A stretch of DNA of 64,000 nucleotides. Source: Brenneria izadpanahii (GTDB taxonomy: Bacteria > Pseudomonadota > Gammaproteobacteria > Enterobacterales > Enterobacteriaceae). A model generated the notes under the pieces. The model was not told where the DNA came from. It made no database searches and saw nothing but the letters and a program-made list of their open reading frames with translations. The stretch covers positions 2,728,001 through 2,792,000 of the forward strand of contig NZ_CP050854.1 in assembly GCF_017569925.1 (NCBI RefSeq), written 5' to 3'. Position numbers and translations under genes: made by a program. Positions 8,585-17,383 of the stretch are shown here, piece by piece (the first letter of the stretch is position 1; each line of letters starts with the position of its first letter).

Positions 8585-9340
8585 ATGGGCAAGCTCAACT
8601 ACATCCAGCTAGTGCGCCAGTTAATGGACGGTATCACGCAGGGATTCTTTCCTCTGGGGTCGCTGTTGCCTACCGAACTCCAACTGTGTGAACTTTACGG
8701 CACCAGCCGCCACACCGTGCGCGCCGCCCTTAATGAGCTGCAACTGCTCGGTCTGGTTACGCGCAGAAAGAATGTCGGCACGCGCGTTACGGCCACGCGG
8801 GTACGCAATGATTTTCAGCCAACGCCGGCGTCGCTTGACGATCTGGTTCAGTTCGGCAAGGAGCATATCCGCGTAGTGCAGAATGTCGGCCCCGTTCAGG
8901 TTGACGGCCCGCTGGCCAGGACGCTGTCTTGCACCCCGGATACGCTGTGGTTACGTATTTCGAGCCTGTACCTTCAGGATGGCGGACGCATGCCGATCGG
9001 CTGGACCGACATCTATATCGAACCGGACTATGCGGAAATCGTGGCTGATGTCCATCGGCAATCGGACACGCTGGTCTGTTCCCTGATCGAAAACCGTTTC
9101 GGCCGCCGCGTGGCGGGAATCCGCCAGGAGATCCGCGCTTGCACCGTGACGGATGGCGCAATGGCGAAAGCGCTACAGTTGAAAACCGGCGCCGCCGCGC
9201 TGAAGGTGGTACGGCATTATCTTGATGCGACGGGCCGGGCGTTTGAAATTTCGGTGACGGTACATCCGGAAGAGCGTTTTTCCGTAGTGCTACAGCTTAA
9301 ACGGTCGGACGCGGCTCCCAGCGCAGAGGAAGAAGAATGA
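8585..9340 (+). CDS. GntR/HutC-family transcriptional regulator (winged HTH + UTRA)
   Basis: This 251-residue DNA-binding regulator has an N-terminal GntR winged helix (residues ~3-70: GSLLPTELQLCELYGTSRHTVRAALNEL, then GLVTRRKNVGTRV) followed by a UTRA ligand-binding domain (~95-240). It is divergent from the DctA-like carrier, and the perfect inverted repeat at 8436-8471 lies between them. It most likely represses the carrier until a ligand, perhaps the transported acid, is bound. The ATG at 8585 has only a distant GGAG, but the protein begins where family members begin. Effector identity is unknown. Confidence 0.88.
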   Translation: MGKLNYIQLVRQLMDGITQGFFPLGSLLPTELQLCELYGTSRHTVRAALNELQLLGLVTRRKNVGTRVTATRVRNDFQPTPASLDDLVQFGKEHIRVVQNVGPVQVDGPLARTLSCTPDTLWLRISSLYLQDGGRMPIGWTDIYIEPDYAEIVADVHRQSDTLVCSLIENRFGRRVAGIRQEIRACTVTDGAMAKALQLKTGAAALKVVRHYLDATGRAFEISVTVHPEERFSVVLQLKRSDAAPSAEEEE

Positions 9341-9432
9341 AGCCGTCCGCCGGATGGCGTAACCGGGATCGGTCACAACGGCCTCTCCAGCGGCGGCTTG
9401 CCGTAATGCCCTCCGCGGCATAAGGGAACGGC

Positions 9433-9588
9433 TCAGGGCCGGCACGCTTTGGTTACGCACAGCGGCAACAGCGCTTTCGGCATCTTGCCGCGGCTGATCA
9501 GCCAGCCATCGACCGAGAACTTACCCGCCTCTGACAGCATCGCGCTGCCGAAAACCGCCAATTGTTGTTCATTATCATTAGCGCCTTG
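9433..9588 (-). other. Possible gene remnant within a 416-bp intergenic region
   Basis: The 9341-9756 gap contains an open frame on the minus strand with protein-like composition (LAVFGSAMLSEAGKF, VDGWLISRGKMPKALL), ending at a TGA at 9433-9435. It has a stop just upstream and no plausible start with a ribosome site, so it looks like the tail of a lost gene. I do not recognise the family. Nothing else was identified in the gap. Confidence 0.25.
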
Positions 9589-9756
9589 TTAAGTTTTCGA
9601 TTCAACCGATTCGCTGTCTATCCCTATTTTTGCGCCATGAGTCATTTACGCGTTGTCGTCCGCCTTACCGGATGCCCGCTCCGCCTGACAGGATGTCATC
9701 ATTAGGGATGGGCCTGTGAATTGCATCGCTACTCGTTCATATGCGCGAACGCCTAA

Positions 9757-10551
9757 TCAGACAATATCGTCAATCACGCCGCCGTCCACGCGCAGCGCGG
9801 CGCCGGATGTGGCCGAGGCCTGCGGCGAGCAGACATAAACCACCATATTGGCGACTTCCTCGACCGAAGCGGCGCGCTGAATAACGGAACTGGGACGATT
9901 GGCCATGACGAACTCGCGCCCCAGCGTCTCCAACGGCTTGCCGGTGCGCGCCGCCTCTTCCGCCATCATGTCGGCGAAGCCATCGGAAAGGGTCGGCCCC
10001 GGCAGCACGCTGTTAACCGTGACGCCGCTGCCGGCCACGCGTTTGGCTAGCCCGCGGGAAAGCGACAACTGCGCGGTCTTGGTGACGCCATAATGGATCA
10101 TATCGGCCGGAATATTGCGCGCCGACTCCGAGGAGATGAACACCACCCGGCCCCAGCCTTTATCCGTCATCGCCGGCAGCAACGCGCGCGCCAAACGCAC
10201 GCCCGACATCACATTGGTCTGCCAGTAGCGTTCCCAAACGGCGTCGTCGGTAGCGAAAAAATCCTGCGGACCGTAGATACCCGCGTTATTGACCAGGATA
10301 TCGATCCCCGGTAAAGCGGCGATTAGCGCTTCCACGCCGGAACCCGTTGCCAGATCGGCGGCAATACCGTCGACCTGAGCCTGCGGATACAAATCGAGCA
10401 GTTTGTCTTTCGCCCTGGCTACGCTGTCGGCGCTGCGGCCGTTGAGCAATACGCTGGCGCCGCTTTCAGCCAGACCCTGGGCGATCGCCAGTCCGATGCC
10501 TGCGGTGGAAGCGGTGACCAATGCGGTTTTGCCGGATAGATCGATTTTCAT
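9757..10551 (-). CDS. Classical SDR-family oxidoreductase
   Basis: This is a 264-residue short-chain dehydrogenase/reductase. The cofactor motif TASTAGIG lies near residue 15, the NNAG motif near 90, the active-site serine in FISSESARN, and the Tyr-Lys pair in HYGVTKTA. The C-terminal RVDGG is typical. ATG 10551 is chosen because AAGGAG lies 9 bp upstream; an upstream in-frame start at 10578 lacks this. It is about 100 bp downstream of another SDR on the same strand, probably in one operon facing a divergent LysR gene. The substrate is unknown; an oxidative-stress or secondary-metabolite aldehyde/ketone reductase is possible. Confidence 0.85.
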   Translation of the reverse strand: MKIDLSGKTALVTASTAGIGLAIAQGLAESGASVLLNGRSADSVARAKDKLLDLYPQAQVDGIAADLATGSGVEALIAALPGIDILVNNAGIYGPQDFFATDDAVWERYWQTNVMSGVRLARALLPAMTDKGWGRVVFISSESARNIPADMIHYGVTKTAQLSLSRGLAKRVAGSGVTVNSVLPGPTLSDGFADMMAEEAARTGKPLETLGREFVMANRPSSVIQRAASVEEVANMVVYVCSPQASATSGAALRVDGGVIDDIV

Positions 10552-10649
10552 ATACAGATACTCCTTGTTAATCAGCAAGCGGCGGGAGCGCCTCGGCGTT
10601 CCGCCGCGTTTGGGCGTGATATGGGATTCGCGCCGGCGATTCAGCCCAA

Positions 10650-11369
10650 TTACGCAATCGCGCCGCCGCCGTCCACCAGCACCGTCGAGCCGGTCGCATA
10701 GGGCGTCGTCGCGAGGAACAACACCGCGTTGGCGATATCCTCCGGCTGCCCCATGACGCGCGCCGGCAGCGTCGCCGCGGCATTATCGTACATGGCCTGA
10801 CGCGCTTGCGCATCCATCCCATCCCAGAGCGGCGTGGCGATCATGCCGGGCGACACGGTATTAACGCGGATTTTTTGCGGCGCCAGCTCCAGGGCCAGGC
10901 CGCGGCCCAGCGATTCCAGGGCGGCATTGATCGCGCCCTGCAATACCCAGTTGCCCGGACGCACGCTCAAGAACCCCGAAATAAACGTCAGCGTTCCTCT
11001 TTCGTTGATCTTGGCCGCGCGCGCGACGTGATAGGCTCCCCAGAATTTACTGTTCATCGCCGCGTTGGCGTCAGCCAGCGGCAGTTGACGGACCGGCCCT
11101 CCCGGCGTCTGGGCCGCGCTAATCACGACATGGTCGAAATTCCCCGCCTGGGCAAAGAACGCTTCGACGCCGGCGTTATCCGTGGTATCGAGCACGGCGG
11201 TATGCGCCCCGTGACCAATCTCGGCCGCCGCCGCTTGCAGTTTCGCCTGATTGCGTGAGGCAATCGTGACATCGGCCTCTTCCCCGGCAAACGCCTTGGC
11301 GATGGCCAACCCCAACCCTGAACTGCCGCCGACGACCAGAACTTTTTGCCCGGTAAGTTTTGTATGCAT
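10650..11369 (-). CDS. SDR-family protein lacking the YxxxK catalytic motif
   Basis: This 239-residue Rossmann-fold protein of the SDR family has a clear cofactor motif (VVGGSSGLGLAIA) and C-terminal LVDGGGAI, but divergent catalytic residues. The usual NNAG is replaced by ISAAQT, and the YxxxK position reads NWVLQGAINAAL with no tyrosine. Related atypical SDRs exist widely in bacteria. GAGG precedes ATG 11369. It is divergent from a LysR gene about 100 bp away and precedes the classical SDR. It may be a reductase with a different mechanism or a non-catalytic NAD(P)-binding protein; the sequence cannot decide. Confidence 0.8.
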   Translation of the reverse strand: MHTKLTGQKVLVVGGSSGLGLAIAKAFAGEEADVTIASRNQAKLQAAAAEIGHGAHTAVLDTTDNAGVEAFFAQAGNFDHVVISAAQTPGGPVRQLPLADANAAMNSKFWGAYHVARAAKINERGTLTFISGFLSVRPGNWVLQGAINAALESLGRGLALELAPQKIRVNTVSPGMIATPLWDGMDAQARQAMYDNAAATLPARVMGQPEDIANAVLFLATTPYATGSTVLVDGGGAIA

Positions 11370-11473
11370 GATTTCAACCTCATGAAAGAATAAAAAATCA
11401 TTCTTGCCGATGTTCTATGTGGTTAAAATAGAAAAAATAAAGAATGACTATTTCCATTATATTGAGAATGCCC

Positions 11474-12355
11474 ATGAACTTAATCGGTGATCTTCCAGGA
11501 CTTATCGCCTTTGAACGTATCGCATCGCTGGGAAGTTTTACCGCGGCGTCCCTTGAACTGGGCATATCGCTGTCGGTAGTCAGTAAACGCCTGGCTAATT
11601 TCGAGCAACGGTTGGGCGTGCATTTGCTGAACAGAAGTACGCGCAAGCTATCGCTCACCGATGAAGGCAGACAGCTCTTTACTCACGCGGTGCGGATCAT
11701 CGCCGAATTAAAGCAGGCCCAGGAGACGCTGATACGCCAGAGCGAGGATGTATCCGGCGTGCTTAAAATTACGGCGCCAAACGGCTTCGGACGGAGACGG
11801 CTGGTTCCCTTATTGGCGGGCTTCAGCGAACTGCACCCCCAAATACACATTCAATTACAGCTCAGCGATGACGTTATCGACCTGATATCACAAGGATTCG
11901 ACCTTGCGCTTCGCTATGGCGAACTGCCCGATTCCAGTTTAATCGCCCGATTTCTGGCGCCCAATCGCCGCGTACTGTGCGCCTCTCCCGTCTATCTGCG
12001 CCGCCGGGGCCACCCGCAAAACCTTGCCGACCTCGCCCATCACGACTGCATACAAATCGGGGGAGCGGCAGCGGCCGAGTGGCGTTTTGACGACGGACAA
12101 CCGGTACGCATCACCGCCCGCACCGTATGCAACGACGGCGAAGCCGCTCACGCCATGTCGCTGGCGGGAATGGGCATTGTGTTGAAATCGTTTCTCGACG
12201 TGGCCGACGATCTGGCGAGCGGCGCCCTCGTCCAGGTTCTGCCCCAGCATGCGGTATCCGCCGCCCCGCTAAACGCAGTCTACCCGCACGGTCATCAGGT
12301 CACGCCGAGGCTGCGGGCGTTTATCGATTATATGGCCGCGCGATTGGCGCGTTAA
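11474..12355 (+). CDS. LysR-family transcriptional regulator
   Basis: This is a 293-residue LysR regulator of the CrgA-like group. The N-terminal helix-turn-helix (IASLGSFTAASLELGISLSVVSKRLANFEQRLGVHLLNRSTRKLSLT) is followed by a periplasmic-binding-like effector domain (SGVLKITAPNGFGRRRLVP, FDLALRYGELPDSSLIAR). It is divergent from the two-SDR operon and is its probable regulator. Three in-frame ATGs occur (11444, 11468, 11474); 11474 is preferred because GAGA lies upstream and it matches the family start. It is convergent with another LysR gene 44 bp away. Confidence 0.87.
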   Translation: MNLIGDLPGLIAFERIASLGSFTAASLELGISLSVVSKRLANFEQRLGVHLLNRSTRKLSLTDEGRQLFTHAVRIIAELKQAQETLIRQSEDVSGVLKITAPNGFGRRRLVPLLAGFSELHPQIHIQLQLSDDVIDLISQGFDLALRYGELPDSSLIARFLAPNRRVLCASPVYLRRRGHPQNLADLAHHDCIQIGGAAAAEWRFDDGQPVRITARTVCNDGEAAHAMSLAGMGIVLKSFLDVADDLASGALVQVLPQHAVSAAPLNAVYPHGHQVTPRLRAFIDYMAARLAR

Positions 12356-12399
12356 TTTCCGGAATGCCAATTCATCCGCGGCATGACTGGCAAACGTAT

Positions 12400-13338
12400 T
12401 CATCGAATACGCAGTTGGGTTTCAAGTAGCCGCGCCAGGACGCTGACCTTCGGCGTCAATTGCCGCGCAACCGGCCATAACAGGTGGAGCGGCAGCCCGT
12501 CGGCCGCCTGTTCCGCCATCACCTCCACCAGAGTCCCGTCGCGCAGATCGTCCTGCACCAGCCAGGTCGCAAGCTGAGCGATGCCCAGCCCCTCCCGCAC
12601 GTAGGCGAGCTGGGCTTCGGCATCGCTGGCGACAATATACGGACGGACGAAATATTGCCCGATCTTGCCGTTGCCGGACGCGTATAACCAAGGGGACTGC
12701 GTGCCGTCGCTTCGCCCATAGGCGATGCAATCGTGTTCTTGCAATTGTTCAATCGCCGCGGGCGTGCCGCGTCGCTCAAGATAAGTCGGCGCAGCGCAGA
12801 AAATCAGACGCTCGCTGCCGAGGTAGCGCCGCGCGAGCGACGGCGGGAAGTTCGGCGGGCCGCCGATGCGCACGGCCAGATCGATGCCCTCCTCGGCAAA
12901 GTCGACAAAACGATCGGAGAACGTCAGATGCGGGCGAACGTCCGGATATTGCACGGAAAAGCGGAGCAGCACCGGCATCACCCGGAGCCGCCCGAACGAT
13001 GCGGGCAGCGCTACGTGCACTGCGCCCATCGGTTCACGCCTTTGCGCCGCGAGCATGGCCTCCGCTTCGGTCAGTTCCGCCAAGATCTTGGCGCAGGTTT
13101 CGTAGTAGGCGCGCCCGGCGTCCGTAAGTTTCAGACTGCGCGTCGTGCGCTCGAACAGCACGATCCCCAGACGGCCTTCGAGCCGGGCCACGCTTTTGCT
13201 CACCGCGGAACTGGTGAGATTAAGCTGCTGCGCGGCCGATGCAAAGCTGCCGGCATCGGCCGCGCAGACAAACGGGACGATGCCTTTGAGCCGCTCGGTA
13301 GGAAAAACCGCGGGTGATTGATGAATTATATTCTTCAA
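12400..13338 (-). CDS. LysR-family transcriptional regulator
   Basis: This is a 312-residue LysR regulator. The winged helix-turn-helix occupies residues ~18-75 (VCAADAGSFASAAQQLNLTSSAVSKSVARLE, GIVLFERTTRSLKLT), and the effector-binding domain follows (GAVHVALPASFGRLRVMPV, GIDLAVRIGG). The protein has a ~15-residue N-terminal extension ahead of the usual start. It is divergent from the PRISE-type oxidoreductase with 93 bp between start codons, so it most likely controls that gene. The gap also holds the regulator's own promoter. Confidence 0.87.
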   Translation of the reverse strand: MKNIIHQSPAVFPTERLKGIVPFVCAADAGSFASAAQQLNLTSSAVSKSVARLEGRLGIVLFERTTRSLKLTDAGRAYYETCAKILAELTEAEAMLAAQRREPMGAVHVALPASFGRLRVMPVLLRFSVQYPDVRPHLTFSDRFVDFAEEGIDLAVRIGGPPNFPPSLARRYLGSERLIFCAAPTYLERRGTPAAIEQLQEHDCIAYGRSDGTQSPWLYASGNGKIGQYFVRPYIVASDAEAQLAYVREGLGIAQLATWLVQDDLRDGTLVEVMAEQAADGLPLHLLWPVARQLTPKVSVLARLLETQLRIR

Positions 13339-13431
13339 TTTATGGAAATCTTATCGCGTCCGAGAAATATTGTCTCCAGTATGATGGGCTCATAGTATGA
13401 AGTCCACATGATCTAGAGCGGGAGTTATCGC

Positions 13432-14499
13432 ATGACCAACAAAGCACTTATCGTCGGCGCCAGCGGCATCATCGGCAGCGCCCTGGCGGAACATCTTCTC
13501 GCATGCGGCTGGACGGTTTACGGCCTGTCGCGCGGACGTAGCGCCGTGGTGCCGGGCTGCCGTCCGATCATCGCCGACCTCACGGACGGCGAATCCGTCG
13601 CCAGCGCGGTGGCGGGGCTGGACATCAGCCATGTGTTCCTCACCGTATGGTCGAAACAGGCGACCGAAAAGGAGAATATCCGCGTCAACGGCGCCATGGT
13701 GCGCAACGTCCTCGAACCGCTCGGACGCGCCTCGACGCTCAGGCACGCGGCGTTGGTAACCGGCCTGAAACACTACCTCGGTCCGTTCGAAGCCTATGCA
13801 TCGGGAGCCGTGCCGATCACGCCGTTTCGCGAGGATCAGGGCCGCCAACCGGTGGAAAATTTCTACTACGAGCAGGAAGACCGGCTTTTCGAAGCGGCCG
13901 ACCGCTACGGCTTCACCTGGAGCGTGCATCGCCCGCATACGGTTATCGGGTTCGCGCTCGGCAACGCGATGAACATGGGCCAGACGCTGGCCGTCTACGC
14001 CACGCTCTGCAAATACGCCAATCAACCCTTCGTCTTCCCAGGATCGGCGGCGCAGTGGAACGGCCTCACGGACATGACCGATGCGCGCCTGCTCGCGCGG
14101 CATCTGGAGTGGGCGTCGACCAGCAAACAGGCGAAAAACCAGGATTTCAACGTGGTGAACGGCGACATTTTCCGCTGGAAATCGATGTGGTCGCAGTTGG
14201 CCGACTACTTCGGCATCGAGCCTGCGCCGTTCGACGGCGTATTGCGTCCGCTGGAAGGCCGGATGCAGGACGCCGCGCGTCAATGGGCCAACATCGCGGC
14301 GCGGCATCAACTGAAAGAAAGCCGCATCGAGCAGTTGGCGTCGTGGTGGCACACGGACGCCGATCTCGGCCGCCCGATGGAAGTCGTGACTGACATGACG
14401 AAGAGCCGCAAAGCCGGGTTCCTCGATTACCAGAGCACGCCTGATGCGTTTTTCAACCTGTTCGACCGACTGAAGGCGGAACGCCTTATTCCAGCCTGA
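13432..14499 (+). CDS. PRISE-type NAD(P)-dependent enone reductase (extended SDR)
   Basis: This 355-residue extended SDR is of the PRISE group (progesterone 5-beta-reductase/iridoid synthase-like), which reduces activated C=C bonds of enones. The Rossmann motif is VGASGIIGSALAEHL, and the family signature NFYYEQED, which carries the catalytic tyrosine, is present at about residue 143. Further support comes from SVHRPHTVIGFALGNAMN and NVVNGDIFRWKSMW. GGGAG precedes ATG 13432. It is divergent from a LysR regulator. Plant members act on steroids and iridoids; bacterial substrates are mostly small enones. Detoxification of plant enones is plausible but inferred. Confidence 0.85.
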   Translation: MTNKALIVGASGIIGSALAEHLLACGWTVYGLSRGRSAVVPGCRPIIADLTDGESVASAVAGLDISHVFLTVWSKQATEKENIRVNGAMVRNVLEPLGRASTLRHAALVTGLKHYLGPFEAYASGAVPITPFREDQGRQPVENFYYEQEDRLFEAADRYGFTWSVHRPHTVIGFALGNAMNMGQTLAVYATLCKYANQPFVFPGSAAQWNGLTDMTDARLLARHLEWASTSKQAKNQDFNVVNGDIFRWKSMWSQLADYFGIEPAPFDGVLRPLEGRMQDAARQWANIAARHQLKESRIEQLASWWHTDADLGRPMEVVTDMTKSRKAGFLDYQSTPDAFFNLFDRLKAERLIPA

Positions 14500-14554
14500 A
14501 GCCTGGCGACTCGGAGCTAAAAAGACGGAGCATCGGCGCTAGCGATGTTCCGCA

Positions 14555-14590
14555 GAGGGCGTTTATCGCCGCATCGGAATAAACGCCCTC
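14555..14590. repeat. 12-bp perfect inverted repeat after the PRISE gene
   Basis: GAGGGCGTTTAT (14555-14566) and ATAAACGCCCTC (14579-14590) are perfect complements with a 12-nt loop, 56 bp after the stop codon. A strong stem could stop or stabilise transcripts, but no T run follows on either strand, so a Rho-independent terminator is not assured. The rest of the 14500-14820 gap shows no gene. Confidence 0.5.
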
Positions 14591-14820
14591 CCGTCATCCC
14601 CCTCACCTACCGGCGCGATCCGCCATTGCCGTGGCGAGCGTCTTATCGGTTCATTAATCACTCTTCACATCATTTTGATGGAGTATGTGATCAATATGAC
14701 TGGATAAGTTAGTTGCCTGACGAAGTAACGTCTTATACTCAAAGAACATTGCCGAAGAGCCGAACGCCTTCGCCTGGCATCGCGCAAACGCCGCTTTTCT
14801 AACCCATGAGGGATTTCTCA

Positions 14821-15447
14821 ATGAAATTGACCAGCCAAAGTTTTAAACCGGGTTCACCCATTCCCGGCGAGTTTGCTTTCGCCATTCAGGATCCGGATGA
14901 GCATCTGGCGTTATCCAGCAATAAAAACCCGCACCTGGCCTGGAGCGACGCCCCGGCCGAAACGCAATCATTTGTATTAATATGCCTGGATCCGCACGCG
15001 CCGAGCAGCCTTGATGACGTCAACCAGGAAGGAAAAGAGGTCGCGGCATCATTGCCTCGCGTTAATTTTTTCCACTGGGCGCTGGTAGATATTCCCGCGC
15101 AGATCCATGAGATTGCCGCCGGCAGCCACAGCGACGGCATCACTGCGCGCGGAAAACCGCCGTTGCCTGCGGATGCGGGAATGCGCCATGGCATTAATGA
15201 CTATACGGCATGGTTCAAAAACGATGAGCAGATGAGCGGCGATTACTACGGTTACGACGGCCCGTGTCCGCCGTGGAACGATGCCATTGCGCACGACTAC
15301 ACTTTTACTCTCTATGCGCTTGATATTCCGCGTTTGGATCTGCAAGGAAAATTCGACGGTCCGGCGGTATTATCGGCTATCGCCGGTCATATTCTGGCGG
15401 AAGCGAGCTTAACCGGTACCTACAGCCTCAATCCCAACGTGCGCTAA
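14821..15447 (+). CDS. YbhB/YbcL-type phosphatidylethanolamine-binding-protein family
   Basis: This is a 208-residue PEBP-family protein. The ligand-pocket region is visible (NPHLAWSDAPAETQSFVLICLDPHA, then FFHWALVDIP), with GYDGPCPPWND and YTFTLYALD further on. E. coli YbhB and YbcL are 158 and 183 residues; the extra length here is mainly the insert DDVNQEGKEVAASLPRVN. GAGGG lies 8 bp before ATG 14821, favouring it over ATG 14806. No signal peptide is seen, so it is cytoplasmic. An AraC-type regulator follows 31 bp later and probably shares the transcript. The biochemical role of bacterial PEBPs is poorly defined. Confidence 0.88.
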   Translation: MKLTSQSFKPGSPIPGEFAFAIQDPDEHLALSSNKNPHLAWSDAPAETQSFVLICLDPHAPSSLDDVNQEGKEVAASLPRVNFFHWALVDIPAQIHEIAAGSHSDGITARGKPPLPADAGMRHGINDYTAWFKNDEQMSGDYYGYDGPCPPWNDAIAHDYTFTLYALDIPRLDLQGKFDGPAVLSAIAGHILAEASLTGTYSLNPNVR

Positions 15448-15478
15448 CCGCATTTCATTTAGTTTGACGGGAAAGCCG

Positions 15479-16324
15479 ATGAAGCATGACACCCATGATG
15501 TCGCCAATATGCTGACGCCTTCTGGGTTGCCGGCGGCTCGCTGCCGGCTCTATTCGATGGCGCGACCTTATCTGCGGCGCCCGCATCAGGTCGCGGGTTT
15601 CCGTTTTTTTGACGCGACGCTGCTATTGATAAAATCAGGACGATTGAACCTCCGCCGCGATGGGGATTCATCCCTGCAATTGGATAACGCAAAGCAGCTC
15701 ATACTGGTTGCCCCGCAAACGCTGGTCGACATCGGCAAAACGCCCGATCCGGCGACGGGTTCGTTTCAGTCGTTATACCTAAGCTTTTCTCCCGAACTCA
15801 TTGCCGAATTTTATCGCGATCATGCGCAACTCTTTACCGCGCTAGCGCCGTTTACCGGCTTTAAAGCGCTGGCGCTGGACGGCGAGTTGCAAGACACGCT
15901 GGATTATTGCTTGCGCGGACTTAACGCCGAATCGTCAAGTTACTCGGTGCAAAAACATCGTTTAAGCGGCGTACTGATTGCGCTGGCCGAGCGCGGGTTC
16001 ATCTTTATGCCGCAAGCCTCGGAGCCTCTCGCCAGCCGGCTGACCGCACTGTTGGCCGCTTCGCCGGAGTTCGCCTGGACGGCGGCGAATGCAGGCCGGC
16101 GGCTTGGAATGAGCGAAGCGACGCTAAGACGACGCTTAGCAGAGGAACAGACTCAATTCCGCACGATACTACAAGATATCCGCATGCATCACGCGATGAC
16201 CCTGCTGCAAACTACGCGCTGGAGCCTTTCTCAAATCGCCGATGCCTGTGGTTATCGCGCCGCTTCCCGCTTCTCATTGCGTTTTAAACAACGATTCGGC
16301 TGCTCCCCCGTCGATATCCGCTGA
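15479..16324 (+). CDS. AraC-family transcriptional regulator
   Basis: This 281-residue regulator has a C-terminal AraC double helix-turn-helix (residues ~185-281: AGRRLGMSEATLRRRLAEEQ, then LSQIADACGYRAASRFSLRFKQRFG). The N-terminal ~170 residues resemble the AraC-type ligand-binding region of virulence regulators. ATG 15479 follows GGGAAAG; an upstream TTG frame at 15464 is less likely. It lies 31 bp after the PEBP gene, so it may regulate that operon or itself. No effector can be suggested. Confidence 0.87.
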   Translation: MKHDTHDVANMLTPSGLPAARCRLYSMARPYLRRPHQVAGFRFFDATLLLIKSGRLNLRRDGDSSLQLDNAKQLILVAPQTLVDIGKTPDPATGSFQSLYLSFSPELIAEFYRDHAQLFTALAPFTGFKALALDGELQDTLDYCLRGLNAESSSYSVQKHRLSGVLIALAERGFIFMPQASEPLASRLTALLAASPEFAWTAANAGRRLGMSEATLRRRLAEEQTQFRTILQDIRMHHAMTLLQTTRWSLSQIADACGYRAASRFSLRFKQRFGCSPVDIR

Positions 16325-16447
16325 CCGGCCGGCAAACAACAACGATGCGGCGCGGATTACCCCTGAATGCGCAATCCGTCGCCGTCGGCCAGAAAGGCGC
16401 GCGTCGCATCCATAGCCGGCCCGGCGGATGTTTTATTTAAATGGACG

Positions 16448-17152
16448 TTAACGCGCTTTTAGCCATGATGTGATGGCGTTATTGACAAATAAAGGCTGCT
16501 CCAACGTCGAAATATGGCCGCATTCAGGAACAATGATTAGTGTCGACTTCTTAATTTCGCCTGCCATTTCTTCTGAATGTTCCTTGGGCGTTAACCTATC
16601 GGTATCCCCGACAAGTATTAACGTTTCGCAATTTATACCTTTTAATAATTGTCGTGAATCTGGACGTCCGATAATGGCGTGCAACTGCCGGACAAACCCA
16701 GCTTCCCCGACATCATGAGCCATTTTTAAAACCGTTTCTTTTAACAAATGATCATTTACGCGAGAGGGGTGAACGCCAGCGGAATAGGCGCTATTGACAA
16801 TATCGGAAAATCCGCCATTTTCAGCCAAGCCAATAATACTCCGCCGTGACGCGGATATTTCAGGCGTATCGGCTCTTGCCGTTGTATCCAATAAGATGAG
16901 TTTCTCTACGCGCTCAGCAGCCTGACGAATAATTTCAAAGGCAATGTATCCTCCCATTGACAACCCAACAAGGTTGAATCGTGGCGGCGCGCAAGACAAG
17001 ACCCTTTTTGCGATGCCTTCGATAGAAGGATCCAGCGACGTGTTAGAGATAAAAACCTCCCCCAGCCGCCACAATGAAAAAATTTGCTCCTGATATAACC
17101 TCGGCGATCCCAACAATCCGGGAAGAAGCAGAAACGGAACGTTAGTCGACAT
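16448..17152 (-). CDS. Alpha/beta-fold hydrolase
   Basis: This 234-residue alpha/beta hydrolase resembles the small MhpC/BioH-like esterases. The nucleophile elbow GLSMGG, the acid GDTDRLTP and the histidine PECGHIST are visible in the right order, and the oxyanion motif LLPGLLGSP is near the N-terminus. ATG 17152 is preferred over GTG 17158 because AGGTGA lies 6 nt before it. AT content is somewhat higher than its neighbours (about 44% GC by eye), which may indicate later acquisition. It stands alone between an AraC gene and a MarR gene; the substrate is unknown. Confidence 0.82.
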   Translation of the reverse strand: MSTNVPFLLLPGLLGSPRLYQEQIFSLWRLGEVFISNTSLDPSIEGIAKRVLSCAPPRFNLVGLSMGGYIAFEIIRQAAERVEKLILLDTTARADTPEISASRRSIIGLAENGGFSDIVNSAYSAGVHPSRVNDHLLKETVLKMAHDVGEAGFVRQLHAIIGRPDSRQLLKGINCETLILVGDTDRLTPKEHSEEMAGEIKKSTLIIVPECGHISTLEQPLFVNNAITSWLKAR

Positions 17153-17383
17153 ACGCACTCACCTACTTTGGTTGGACTTGATGATATTATTTCGCTAAGG
17201 ATTTTATTAAAACTTTAGCGGTTTACCCTGGCTCATATTCCCGGTAAGAGATGCCGTTTTTGAGCCGACCTCAGAATTTGCGCGCTCAGGGTTCGCTCAA
17301 ACAATAATCTAATGCCGCTCCCAATATATAGTCGCCGGTTTCTCGTGTACGCAACTCAAACCGGCAAGCGAAGCTCGCTGACT

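Noticed and set aside
14555..14590. Rho-independent terminator
   Set aside because: The stem is strong, but no T run follows on either strand, so it is listed only as an inverted repeat.
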